From positions 1 to 43,979 of the forward strand of contig NZ_PZYY01000016.1 of assembly GCF_003047265.1 (NCBI RefSeq): 43,979 nucleotides of DNA. The letters run 5' to 3'. Each line of letters opens with the position of its first letter. Position 1 is the first letter of the stretch. The notes beneath the pieces were generated by a model. The model had not been told where the DNA came from, ran no database searches, and was given only the letters and a program-made list of their open reading frames with translations. The position numbers were made by a program, and so were the translations under genes. This stretch comes from Nocardioides terrigena. GTDB lineage: Bacteria; Actinomycetota; Actinomycetes; Propionibacteriales; Nocardioidaceae. Shown here in pieces: positions 22,649 to 30,314 of this stretch.

Positions 22649-24628
22649 TTATGAAATTGAGGTGACGATCGAGCACTGGCAGCCGGCAACCTCGTCGGCG
22701 TCGCCATAGTCGCCAGGGAACTGCATTCCATTGGAGAAGGGCTCGTCGATCGAGACCGTCTCGCCGCTCATGGATGAGTGCGACGATCGCGGGCTCTTGC
22801 TGTTGACGACCCACGTCTTGGTCGGGGTGACACCTTCGCGCTGGGCGATCTGATGGCCAGCCTCGCGGATGGCAAAGCCGGCAACAGCCGTGGCGACGAG
22901 GGAGCCAACACCGGACGCACGGGAATCGGTCGCAGTCTGGAATACCTGCGCCGGGTCGGAGTCGGGGTCCGCGATGGCCGCTTCGACCTGCGCCTTGGTG
23001 GTCTCATTGATGGCCTTGGCTCGGCGGTCAGCGACCGCGCGCAGGAACTCGAGCGTCTGGTCCGCGTCGTAGGCGTCCGAGTAGCCCAGCCGCTCGGCCT
23101 CGGACTTGCCGAGCAGGTCGGCGAGGGTGTGCGTCACGCGGAACAGATCGTCGGAGAGTTCGCCGTCCCATCGCTTCTCGTCCCACCAGTCGCGGTCGGC
23201 GCCGATGGCCGAGAGGACCGACTTGCCTTGACGCGCGAAGAATGCGGCCAGGACTTCGGCGACCTTGTCCCGCTGGGCGTCCGTGGCGGCCTTCTGGTGG
23301 GCTCCCGCGTCCTTGGTGGACGGGAGTGCCGCCGTCTTGGGCGCGACGTTCTGAGAGCCCGAATCGGTCGGGGATGCCTGCCCTCCCACGAGAACATTGA
23401 GGGGGGTCACAAGCTCGTCGCCGCCAGGAATGGGGGGCATGTTCATGCGGGCGCGAGTCTCGTTGCGAGTCACATAGGGCGCACCCGTCGCAGTCGACAT
23501 AATCTGCGCCTGCTCCTCGAAAGAGCCGCGCAACTTGGACTCGATGTTGGCCTCGACGTAGATCGAGCGGCCGTTGGCGAGGTCGGGGACGAGCTGGGCA
23601 TTGATCGCCTGCTCGATCGGTTGAATGTACGGCCCGAGGGAGTCGCGGTAGAGCATCTGTCGGTACTCGCGCACGTTGGAGTAATTGCCCTGCCGGGCGC
23701 CTACCAGCTCGGGGGCGATGTGCCAAGCTGCGGCACACTCAATCGCCGTCAGCGCCCGCCCGTCGAGGTCGAGAGCATCCTTGGACGTCATCGCCTCGCG
23801 GTTCGCAAACTCCATGCCATCCTCGAGCACGGGAACGCCCCCAGCGGACGAGCCGCCGCGCTGATATGCCGACATGCCCGTCTTGAAGCGGTCGAGAGCC
23901 TCCGGGGTCCACTGGGCTTCCTTGGGGCGCTTGATGTACTCCGCGCCCCGAACGCCGTTCGCCCACACCTCGCGGCGGAACGCAACAGCCTCCGCGGACT
24001 CGTCAAGGATGTCGCGCAGGGTCTCGATCGGAGAGAGGCCGGCGCGACGGGGCGCGTAGCCGTGGTCGAAAATCGCCTCGTCGAGATCGATCTTGATCCA
24101 GGCGTCGTCACCCGTCAGTCGTCCATCGTCGCCGGCCCAGTAGCGCAGGCCGGTCACACGACGGAGCGCGTCGGTCTCGATACGAAGGCGCCACGACGGA
24201 ACCTGCACGAGCTCGAGCGACCCGGACGAGTAGTCCTTGAGGATGCACCAGCGGTCATAGAGCAAGCCATCCGAGATCACAGAGTGCCAGAAGCGGAAGG
24301 GGCCGACCCCGCGACGAGGAGCGCCGAGCACCTGCGCCAGCGGCTCGCCACTCAGGCGGCGGCGGTCAGTATCCGACACTCGCTCGTAGGCGTGCATCGG
24401 GATCGCGGCATTGCGAGCGATGAAGTCGACGACCTTGCGGACGTTCGGCTGTGTGCGCCAAAAGTGCTCGACCTGCGACCGTTCGCCATTCCGCCAGAAC
24501 TCCAGCGGCGTGCCGGGGTCCATGACGGGAATCCCCGCGGTCGAAACGTAGGGCTCAAAGGGCTCGGGGAGCACGCGCTGAGCAGGGTCAACGCTGCTGA
24601 TACCTCGAAAGCGGTCCCAGAATCCCAT
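22649..24628 (-). CDS. Portal protein fused to a MuF-like domain
   Basis: 659 residues. Residues about 1-420 are an HK97-type portal (MGFWDRFRGISS, WRTQPNVRKVVDFIARNA, APELVGARQGNYSNVREYRQ). After a linker rich in Ser, Thr and Pro, residues about 440-659 resemble the MuF/minor head protein family, ending KTWVVNSKSPRSSHSSMSGE and DADEVAGCQCSI. A single protein therefore supplies the DNA entry ring and a head-interior domain. Separate genes are commoner, so this is a fusion worth noting. I see no stop between the parts. Confidence 0.82.
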   Translation of the reverse strand: MGFWDRFRGISSVDPAQRVLPEPFEPYVSTAGIPVMDPGTPLEFWRNGERSQVEHFWRTQPNVRKVVDFIARNAAIPMHAYERVSDTDRRRLSGEPLAQVLGAPRRGVGPFRFWHSVISDGLLYDRWCILKDYSSGSLELVQVPSWRLRIETDALRRVTGLRYWAGDDGRLTGDDAWIKIDLDEAIFDHGYAPRRAGLSPIETLRDILDESAEAVAFRREVWANGVRGAEYIKRPKEAQWTPEALDRFKTGMSAYQRGGSSAGGVPVLEDGMEFANREAMTSKDALDLDGRALTAIECAAAWHIAPELVGARQGNYSNVREYRQMLYRDSLGPYIQPIEQAINAQLVPDLANGRSIYVEANIESKLRGSFEEQAQIMSTATGAPYVTRNETRARMNMPPIPGGDELVTPLNVLVGGQASPTDSGSQNVAPKTAALPSTKDAGAHQKAATDAQRDKVAEVLAAFFARQGKSVLSAIGADRDWWDEKRWDGELSDDLFRVTHTLADLLGKSEAERLGYSDAYDADQTLEFLRAVADRRAKAINETTKAQVEAAIADPDSDPAQVFQTATDSRASGVGSLVATAVAGFAIREAGHQIAQREGVTPTKTWVVNSKSPRSSHSSMSGETVSIDEPFSNGMQFPGDYGDADEVAGCQCSIVTSIS

Positions 24629-24641
24629 CGCCCCCCCTTCC

Positions 24642-26225
24642 TCAGATCACTATTAGGTCGTGGTCGGCGTAGGCACTTGTGAACTTCGGCTCGACAGTGC
24701 GGGTCAGGAGCCAGACGGCGCCAGTCGCGGCTTGCAGTGGTGCCACGTCCATCGGAGACCGCTTTCGGTCCCACATGAATGCGCCACCTTCGGTCAACTT
24801 CGGCACGGCGGTAGCTGCGGCGAGGTCGAGCGAGGGCCAGGGGTTATGTGACAGAGAGGACTCGCGAACGAGGTCGTAGAACTTGCCCGTCGCTCCGGTC
24901 AGGTCGCTGCCCTGTAGGTCAACCACGACGATCTCGTTGCCGAGCTTCGCCTTCAGGTCTGCCATGAGGGACGAAACGGGGGCGCCGCGGGTTTGGCCGG
25001 TCAACGAATCGATGAGTCCGACACGCTCTCGCAGCCAACCCTCGACCCACTCAGACCCGGCGCGCTCTGCGACGATCTCGACCTGCGGCGTTCCGTCAGC
25101 CAGTCGGCCGGCGAATGCGATGTAGGTCTTGATGCGGTCTTGGCTCATGTCCACGCAGGCCATGACGTTGCCGACGATCTGCGGGGGGTCGTCGGCGTCG
25201 AAGCGGCCAGAGTCCCAGGAGCCGGGTGGGAATGGACCCTCGAGTGTGCCGTCCGACCACTGACACAGGCACTCGGTGCGAAAGACCCACTCGGGGTCCG
25301 TCGCCTCAGCGCTGGCAAGCGTGCGCTCGGTAACAAAGCCGTGGCCGAGCGCGGGATTCGCCATCGCCCACGCCTCGCGGTCCTTCGTGTGTGCACCGGG
25401 CTTGGCCGACCACTCGAAGATCCCCAGGGTGGACTCGTCGGTGTCATCCTCGAAGTCCTCGTCGTCAACCACGACGGGCGCCTCTTCGCCGACAATGCCG
25501 TCCGGGTCGCCGATCGCAGCGTGTGCCTTCTGTCGCAGGTAGCGCAGCACGAGGCTGGTTGCGTCGCCAGCGTTGGAAAGCGCCCACACCTGAGCGTCGG
25601 GACGAGCGATCGTGGTCTTGGTGATCGCGCCCCAAGCGTCGAACGACTGATGCTCGCGCAACTCGTCGAGCAGGATCAACTCGCCCGACAGCCCACGACC
25701 AGCACGGCGGTTCGCGGCCTTGACCTTGTACCGCTCGCCACTCGACAGTTCGAGCGCCTTCTTGCCGTTGACCTTGACGACGCGCTCCTTGAGCGCGTCG
25801 AGGTCGGGCGTCTCCTCCACGAGGTCGACAGCTTCCTGCCAGATCTCTTCGGCGACGTCGAGATCCTGCGCGGTGCCGATGACCAGTTCGCGGCCGAGGA
25901 CGTACATGAAGAACAGGCTGAGAATCACAGATAGCATCGACTTGCCCTGCTGCCTGGCGACCAGCACGACGATGGTCCGAAATCGGAAGCCGCCGTCAGG
26001 GTGGAGCTCGAGCGCGTGGACGAGCAGCCACTTCTGCCACGGGTACAGCGTGACCTGGCAGACGTCCTCCGCGAACTCGATCGCAGCGAAGCCGAGCGAG
26101 GTCTTGGGGGTGAGTTTGCGAAGTGGGGGAGTGAAGATCCGCGGCGTCTCGGAACCGAGGACCGGCGCGCGCTTAACCCCCGTGGACCGACCGGAGCTTG
26201 CCGAGTTTGCTGCCACCCGACTCAC
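24642..26225 (-). CDS. terL: Terminase large subunit
   Basis: 527 residues. The ATPase half shows a Walker A-like VLVARQQGKS (about 87-96), Walker B LILLDEL (183-189) and a coupling-like LSNAG. The nuclease half contains acidic residues in MACVDMSQD and later. It translocates DNA into the prohead and cuts the concatemer. It starts at a GTG 52 nt inside the small subunit gene; a second GTG at 26216 is possible. Confidence 0.92.
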   Translation of the reverse strand: MSRVAANSASSGRSTGVKRAPVLGSETPRIFTPPLRKLTPKTSLGFAAIEFAEDVCQVTLYPWQKWLLVHALELHPDGGFRFRTIVVLVARQQGKSMLSVILSLFFMYVLGRELVIGTAQDLDVAEEIWQEAVDLVEETPDLDALKERVVKVNGKKALELSSGERYKVKAANRRAGRGLSGELILLDELREHQSFDAWGAITKTTIARPDAQVWALSNAGDATSLVLRYLRQKAHAAIGDPDGIVGEEAPVVVDDEDFEDDTDESTLGIFEWSAKPGAHTKDREAWAMANPALGHGFVTERTLASAEATDPEWVFRTECLCQWSDGTLEGPFPPGSWDSGRFDADDPPQIVGNVMACVDMSQDRIKTYIAFAGRLADGTPQVEIVAERAGSEWVEGWLRERVGLIDSLTGQTRGAPVSSLMADLKAKLGNEIVVVDLQGSDLTGATGKFYDLVRESSLSHNPWPSLDLAAATAVPKLTEGGAFMWDRKRSPMDVAPLQAATGAVWLLTRTVEPKFTSAYADHDLIVI

Positions 26226-26505
26226 CGCCCTTGTCGATCTCGAGCGCCTTGCGGCCGGCGGGGGTCAGGCCGAGTTGGTCGCAATACTTGAGGTAGGCCG
26301 AGATCGACACGTTGTCGTTCTGCGGGACCGAGGGGCGCTTGCCGTCTTGGCTGGCCGCGTCGTCGATGGCCCACTCGACGATCTGATCCCAGGCGTCAAT
26401 CTTCCGAGCGAGCGCGCGCATGGCCTCGACCGCGCCCATGTCAGACGGGACAAGGTGAGTCGCAGCGGTGATCGCATCCTCGGTGGCCTTGACAAGATCC
26501 GTCAT
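26173..26505 (-). CDS. terS: Terminase small subunit
   Basis: 110 residues. It contains a helical N-terminus and VSISAYLKYCDQLGLTPAGR, typical of P27-like small terminase subunits, and a Gly-rich basic end. It overlaps terL by 53 nt. It should recognise the packaging site, probably in the gap immediately upstream. Confidence 0.8.
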   Translation of the reverse strand: MTDLVKATEDAITAATHLVPSDMGAVEAMRALARKIDAWDQIVEWAIDDAASQDGKRPSVPQNDNVSISAYLKYCDQLGLTPAGRKALEIDKGGESGGSKLGKLRSVHGG

Positions 26506-26610
26506 GGGGTGCCGCCTTTCGCGCGCGACCCCCGGTCAAGAGGCCGGGGAGGGATGGACCGCTATCGGCGAAGTGGTCCGCGCGTCAGGGTCGTAGTGAT
26601 CCGAACGCCC
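26506..26610. other. Non-coding gap before terS, candidate packaging (cos) region
   Basis: 105 bp with two inverted repeats: CCCCGG ... CCGGGG (26535-26555 region) and GGACCGCT ... AGTGGTCC (26557-26580, one G-T mismatch). Its place between the HNH gene and terS is where cos or pac sites of actinophages usually lie. No cohesive-end sequence can be proven from one closed contig. Confidence 0.4.
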
Positions 26611-26892
26611 CTACCACTGCCGCGAGGTGAGGCCGACGTTCGATTGACCCGAGTCGGCGCCGGCAGACTTGCCGCACTTGGCATGCTCGGGTTGAAGGTT
26701 GCTCGGGTCGTCACGATGTTCGGGGTGATCGATCCATGCCTTGATGTGGCCTGCGATGAACGCTTGAGGATCGGTGGCCGGCAGTGTGTAGTCGATGCGC
26801 TGCCCACACCTGGCGCACGGTTGCTTGCGTTGAGCCTTGAGGTTGTCCGCGTTGGCCCGCTCGCGTCTGGTCCGACCGTTGCGGTTGGTCAT
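26611..26892 (-). CDS. HNH endonuclease next to the terminase
   Basis: 93 residues. A basic N-terminus is followed by CARCGQRIDY, FIAGHIKAW and LQPEHAKCG, the compact HNH core in which both CxxC and His can be seen. HNH proteins beside terminase genes are commonly needed for packaging cleavage in long-tailed phages. Its start overlaps the EndoVII stop (ATGA). Confidence 0.85.
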   Translation of the reverse strand: MTNRNGRTRRERANADNLKAQRKQPCARCGQRIDYTLPATDPQAFIAGHIKAWIDHPEHRDDPSNLQPEHAKCGKSAGADSGQSNVGLTSRQW

Positions 26893-27296
26893 GGCTCGAG
26901 GTAGTCGGCCGCAGCTCGGAGCAGCGCGGGGTTGTCGCGGAACTTGCCGAGCGCGAAGTTGCAGGCCGCGCACAGTAGGCCGCGCACCTTGCCCGTCTCG
27001 TGGTCGTGGTCGACACACAGCGCCTTGGGCTTGCCCTTGTAGGTCATGCCCTCGGGCTCGTGGCAGATGGCACACACACCACCCTGCTCGTCGTGCATAG
27101 CGAGGTAGTCGTCGTGGCTGAGGCCGTACAGCCTGTCGATGTGGCCTGCTCTGCGTCGTGCCATGTCCACGTTGTGCGTCTTGCCAGCAGTGATGCGGCA
27201 CGCCTTGCATCGCGGGTCCAGGCCATCGGTAGTGCTGCGACTGCGGTGGTACTCGGACGCCGGCTTAGTCGTCTTGCAGGTTGAGCATGGCTTCAT
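26889..27296 (-). CDS. Recombination endonuclease VII family protein
   Basis: 135 residues from the ATG at 27296 with GAGG 7 nt upstream. It has two zinc-binding pairs (CSTCK and RCKAC), then CAICHEP, CVDHDHETGKVRGLLCAAC and a helical end. These are hallmarks of the T4 EndoVII family, which resolves Holliday and branched DNA before packaging. It pairs with the HNH gene just downstream. Confidence 0.88.
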   Translation of the reverse strand: MKPCSTCKTTKPASEYHRSRSTTDGLDPRCKACRITAGKTHNVDMARRRAGHIDRLYGLSHDDYLAMHDEQGGVCAICHEPEGMTYKGKPKALCVDHDHETGKVRGLLCAACNFALGKFRDNPALLRAAADYLEP

Positions 27297-27387
27297 GCCT
27301 CGCCTCACAATCCTTCACGAGCGACGGCACGACCTGGCCTCGCTGGCAGACCGAGCAACGCCAAGGATCAGTGCTCGCTCGTGTCAC
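27265..27387 (-). CDS. Possible 40-residue protein with CxxC
   Basis: A GTG-started frame, MTRASTDPWRCSVCQRGQVV and on, overlaps the EndoVII start and the previous stop. It fits the local pattern of short Cys proteins, but no clear ribosome binding site is seen. It may be spurious. Confidence 0.3.
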   Translation of the reverse strand: MTRASTDPWRCSVCQRGQVVPSLVKDCEARHEAMLNLQDD

Positions 27388-27520
27388 AGAGATCGCAGCA
27401 CCCCATCACACTAGCCAGGCAGTAGCTCCTCGTCCGCCCACACGTCCGGCAGTACGCACACCTGTCGCACGCAGCCGTCTCACAGGCACGCGCTTGGCAG
27501 GCGTAGGACACGAACGTCAT
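27368..27520 (-). CDS. Very Cys-rich 50-residue protein
   Basis: Ten of 50 residues are Cys (for example DRCAYCRTCG and MGCCDLCD), enough for two zinc sites or a metal-binding knot. Overlaps its upstream neighbour by ATGA. Function unknown; nearest in style to small zinc proteins of actinophages. Confidence 0.6.
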   Translation of the reverse strand: MTFVSYACQARACETAACDRCAYCRTCGRTRSYCLASVMGCCDLCDTSEH

Positions 27521-27690
27521 GCGGCACCGTGCCCATTGCAAGCCGAGCAGCAAGGCCGTGAGTCCACGTACCGGCTGGCATTGCACGCGAGCACCGACAG
27601 CCCACACGTGCACCCATCGGGTAGCGCGCGCTCGTGGTCGGCGTTGTCCATGCGGGCGAGATAGTCGGCAAGGCGGTCGGTGTCGGTCAT
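27517..27690 (-). CDS. Hypothetical 57-residue protein with Cys motifs
   Basis: An acidic helical start (TDTDRLADYLARMDNADH) is followed by GCTCG and PCCSACNGHG. Coupled by ATGA on both sides within the early operon. Confidence 0.6.
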   Translation of the reverse strand: MTDTDRLADYLARMDNADHERALPDGCTCGLSVLACNASRYVDSRPCCSACNGHGAA

Positions 27691-27827
27691 CGCTCGCCCC
27701 GTGCCGCCAGGTTCTCGAGGTGGACCAGCTTGATCTCGCAGGGCGTGATGTGCCAGACGGCTTCGGCTCCGACGTTGCCACAGGTGCAGACGAGGCGGCC
27801 GATCATGCAGTTGGGGTGGACTCTCAT
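27687..27827 (-). CDS. Hypothetical 46-residue zinc-knuckle-like protein
   Basis: Starts MRVHPNCMIGRLVCTCGNV and contains four to five Cys. Overlaps the exonuclease stop and the next gene's start. Function unknown. Confidence 0.55.
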   Translation of the reverse strand: MRVHPNCMIGRLVCTCGNVGAEAVWHITPCEIKLVHLENLAARGER

Positions 27828-28663
27828 CGCGCACTCCTCGTCACAGCAGCCCGCGAGTGGTGAGCGCCACGCACATTGCCGCCGCAGTCATCACAGCGGT
27901 AAAGCCGATAGACGATCTGCACGGCCAGCGTGGTCCCGTTCGGCGTGAGGTTGTCGCCCCAGCACTGAGGACACGTCGGCCTGTCGTCGATCTTGCCGAC
28001 GACGTTGTGCGGGTGACCGGGAATCCATCCGCGAAGTCGGTCCACGAACTGCTCCGAGGCGTGGATATCTCCCACGTTGTACGCCTTGAGCCTGCGCTGG
28101 TCGGGCTTGCTGCCAGCACATGCGGCGCGTGCCATCTCGACGTTGTACTTGTCGGTCTTGGTCGCGATCCCGAGGCGGTCGGTCAGTGAGGCCAGGGTGT
28201 TGGACTCGAAGCCGAACGTCTTGCGGGCTTCCTTGAGCGTGTCAAGGGTCTTGAATGGCGACGGCGGGTTGAGTCCCAGTGTCAGCCACTCGGCGTTCAG
28301 GTTCTTGGTGTCGAAGCCGGCGACGTTGTGGCCGTAGAGCACATCGGCCTTGTCGTAGGCGTCCCACGTTCGACGCAGCATCTCCTCGCGTCCGTCGCCC
28401 CACTCGGAGGCGAACTCGACGCGTTTGCTGCCGTAGAACTTCCAGGCGACGCAGATGGTGCGGGGCCACTCGATGACCGACTCGGGGGGCAGTCGGTAGC
28501 CGAGGAGGTGCTTCCAGCCGGACAGGTCCCAGAAGTCGCCCTCGATGGTGAGCCCGCGGTGCTGGTGGCGTGCGCGACCGGGGAGGCGCTCGATGTCCAG
28601 CGTGAGGACGTTGCGGGTGGAGACGTTGAGCTTCACGCGGTCAGCAACCGCAGCGATACTCAT
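27824..28663 (-). CDS. DnaQ-like 3'-5' exonuclease with C-terminal zinc ribbon
   Basis: 279 residues from the ATG at 28663. RNase H-like exonuclease motifs occur in order: LTLDIERLPG (Exo I), LYGHNVAGFDTKNLN (Exo II) and AYNVGDIHASEQFV (Exo III-like, with Asp). The last 60 residues hold CPQCWGDN and RCDDCGG, a zinc ribbon. Probably a DNA exonuclease for replication or repair. An upstream extension of the frame has no support. Confidence 0.82.
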   Translation of the reverse strand: MSIAAVADRVKLNVSTRNVLTLDIERLPGRARHQHRGLTIEGDFWDLSGWKHLLGYRLPPESVIEWPRTICVAWKFYGSKRVEFASEWGDGREEMLRRTWDAYDKADVLYGHNVAGFDTKNLNAEWLTLGLNPPSPFKTLDTLKEARKTFGFESNTLASLTDRLGIATKTDKYNVEMARAACAGSKPDQRRLKAYNVGDIHASEQFVDRLRGWIPGHPHNVVGKIDDRPTCPQCWGDNLTPNGTTLAVQIVYRLYRCDDCGGNVRGAHHSRAAVTRSAR

Positions 28664-28833
28664 TCGGCAGCCTCGCAGACCGTGATCCACTGGCCCGGAG
28701 CGATGTAGATGACGTCCTTGGGGGCGAAGAGTGACCCGTTCCAGAACTTGAGGGCGCCGCAATCGAGAACCGTCAGCGACTCGGCGCCAACGTCCTCGAA
28801 GTTGTCGCGCGAACGCTCGACCAGCCACCTCAT
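28660..28833 (-). CDS. 57-residue protein, paralogue 1 of a local pair
   Basis: From the ATG at 28833 (AAGGA upstream). Shares VERSRDNFEDVGAES, CGAL and IAPGQW with the protein at 29081-29254. Beta-rich, acidic. No known function. Confidence 0.65.
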   Translation of the reverse strand: MRWLVERSRDNFEDVGAESLTVLDCGALKFWNGSLFAPKDVIYIAPGQWITVCEAAE

Positions 28834-29081
28834 CGGAGGTGTTCCTTCGCCGAGCACCCACCGCGCGCATGACGCGACAGGGCTTGCCACTCGACGGTCG
28901 GCGTGTCCTCGTCGTCGCGCATGGCGTCGGCGAGGGTCTTGAACTTCACCGACCTGTCACCGAGGAGTCCGCGCAGGGTGGCCGCGTCCTCGTCGCTCAT
29001 CTGCGCGAGGGCGTGGCATGTTCCGCAGGTCTGGTGTGGCAGGCCGCTGGTGAGGGTGGCTGCGATGTTGTCGAGGGCCAT
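28830..29081 (-). CDS. Small HTH-like protein with Cys pair
   Basis: 83 residues. CGTCHALAQMSDEDAATL and a C-terminal EWQALSRHARGGC pattern resemble small actinophage DNA-binding proteins. It sits exactly between the two paralogous 57-residue genes and overlaps both. Confidence 0.6.
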   Translation of the reverse strand: MALDNIAATLTSGLPHQTCGTCHALAQMSDEDAATLRGLLGDRSVKFKTLADAMRDDEDTPTVEWQALSRHARGGCSAKEHLR

Positions 29082-29254
29082 CAGTCGGCCTCGATCTCGG
29101 ACGTCATGGTGAGCCATCCGCCCGGAGCGATGACGTAGACCTCGTCGTTCTCCTGAGTGAAGATTAGCGCGCCACAGGGGTCGAGATCGCAGGACTCGGC
29201 GCCCACATCCTCGAAGTTGTCACGAGTGCGCTCGACGAAATAGCGGACAGACAT
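29081..29254 (-). CDS. 57-residue protein, paralogue 2 of a local pair
   Basis: Starts MSVRYFVERTRDNFEDVG and ends EIEAD. It shares most of its core with 28660-28833, a duplication separated by the 83-residue gene. The 155-bp gap upstream (29255-29410) holds no convincing gene. Confidence 0.65.
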   Translation of the reverse strand: MSVRYFVERTRDNFEDVGAESCDLDPCGALIFTQENDEVYVIAPGGWLTMTSEIEAD

Positions 29255-29410
29255 GCGCGTTCTCCGTTCGGCGGGACACGCGCTAGGCGGGTGTCGCGGC
29301 GGGTGGGGTGGTCCCGAGAGGTGGTGCGTTCTTCGCTCGTACTCGCGGCCACTGTTGTCGTCTCGCCGAAGCGGACATGCGTGTGTTTGTGTGCCGGGTG
29401 TGAGCGGAAG

Positions 29411-29557
29411 TCAGTTCTCGCCGCGGACTATCGACGCGGGAGTGGGCAGGTACTCGCCGCAGATCGGGCAGGCGAGGTTCCAGCAGAGTTCGCCGCAGTG
29501 GCGACCGGGCTGGGGAATCCAGTCGGCCAGGGGCGGCGCGTTGTCGTAGGTCGTCAT
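29411..29557 (-). CDS. Hypothetical 48-residue zinc-ribbon-like protein
   Basis: Contains HCGELCWNLACPICGEYL, consistent with a zinc site. Overlaps the next gene by ATGA. Function unknown. Confidence 0.6.
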   Translation of the reverse strand: MTTYDNAPPLADWIPQPGRHCGELCWNLACPICGEYLPTPASIVRGEN

Positions 29558-29739
29558 GCGCGCATCTGCCATTCGCACAGCAGCACGTTCATGCGCCGAT
29601 GCAAGTCAGCACGCCGATCGACGAAGTGGATCGGCAGGCGCTTGGCGATGTCGTTCAGGTGGCAGATCGCGGTCTCGAGCTCGAAGCGGGTCGTGTCGTC
29701 GGTTACGACGAACAGGCCCTCACTCGCCGTCGCCGTCAT
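29554..29739 (-). CDS. Hypothetical 61-residue protein
   Basis: From the ATG at 29739 (MTATASEGLFVV). Mostly helical, with His/Arg-rich LPIHFVDRRADLHRRM. Overlaps the upstream gene by 20 nt. No family recognised. Confidence 0.6.
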   Translation of the reverse strand: MTATASEGLFVVTDDTTRFELETAICHLNDIAKRLPIHFVDRRADLHRRMNVLLCEWQMRA

Positions 29740-29917
29740 CTTCGACTCGCTGGCGGAGCTGGAGGAACGTCTCGATCGCCACACGCGCGCACTGGTCGAG
29801 GAGCGAGTCGGCAACCAGGCCGGACAGCGCTCGGTCTTCCTCGTCGGCCGCGAAATCATCTGTGTCGAGGCAGGCAACAACGCCGCCCGATTCGGTGATC
29901 TGCACAGTGGCGATCAT
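29720..29917 (-). CDS. Hypothetical 65-residue acidic protein
   Basis: From the ATG at 29917 with an ideal GGAGG 5 nt upstream. Very acidic, with DTDDFAADEEDRAL and a helical C-terminus. First gene after the operator/hairpin region at 29941-30092, so likely the first gene of a transcription unit. Confidence 0.65.
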   Translation of the reverse strand: MIATVQITESGGVVACLDTDDFAADEEDRALSGLVADSLLDQCARVAIETFLQLRQRVEDDGDGE

Positions 29918-29940
29918 GGCGCCTCCGAACGTGCGGAAGG

Positions 29941-30025
29941 CCCGGCAGTTGCGGACAACGCCGGGAAGCAAGAGTGGGCCGGACAGACAAACGCCCCGGC
30001 AGTCATCGACTGGCGAGGCGTTTTT
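29941..30025 (-). terminator. Two consecutive hairpins in a leader or terminator region
   Basis: CCCGGCAGTTG ... CAACGCCGGG (29941-29965) forms a 10-bp stem with one bulge. AAACGCC ... GGCGTTT (29989-30023) forms a 7-bp stem that on the plus strand ends in five T. They lie between the end of the gene at 30120 and the start of the gene at 29917. They may terminate the upstream operon or attenuate the next one. Confidence 0.45.
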
Positions 30026-30062
30026 GGGGACGGTTGTAGTCCGCATTTGTCATGGTCCCCGA

Positions 30063-30092
30063 CGTGGGACAGTTTGTCAACAACGTCCCACG
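30063..30092 (-). promoter_or_regulatory. Operator-like palindrome around a TTGACA
   Basis: CGTGGGAC (30063-30070) and GTCCCACG (30085-30092) are perfect 8-bp arms around 14 bp. Within the spacer, read on minus, is a consensus -35 TTGACA (30080-30075). No strong -10 follows at 17-18 nt. A 16-codon frame starting at 30053 (MTNADYNRPQKRLASR) would be a leader peptide if translated. Confidence 0.5.
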
Positions 30093-30119
30093 CCGGGCGT
30101 GTCTATGTCTAGACCCGTC

Positions 30120-30314
30120 TCATTCGTCGCAGCCACACTGTCCGTTCGCGGCCGGGACCATCCAGCAGCGCGAGCAGGGGTTGGCCAACACGGTCGGAGT
30201 CGGGCAGGTCGCGTGTGCAATCTCGTCCTCGACGTAGGTTGCGTCGTCGCCCGGCCGGATGCGCTCATCGCAAACGCCGCAGCGACCGGCGTAGCGCGCT
30301 TCGAAGGTTCTCAT
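30120..30314 (-). CDS. Small zinc-finger-like protein
   Basis: 64 residues with AGRCGVCDERIRPGDD, an AHATC region and CSRCW, plus CGC near the end; three to four metal-ligand pairs. Overlaps the methyltransferase stop. Function unknown. Confidence 0.65.
   Translation of the reverse strand: MRTFEARYAGRCGVCDERIRPGDDATYVEDEIAHATCPTPTVLANPCSRCWMVPAANGQCGCDE

Noticed and set aside
22778..24682. 634-codon plus frame over the portal
   Set aside because: Shadow of the portal-MuF gene.
29255..29410. 31-codon frame starting at the ATG in the gap (MSASARRQQW)
   Set aside because: No ribosome binding site and low-complexity Pro/Ala/Thr composition.
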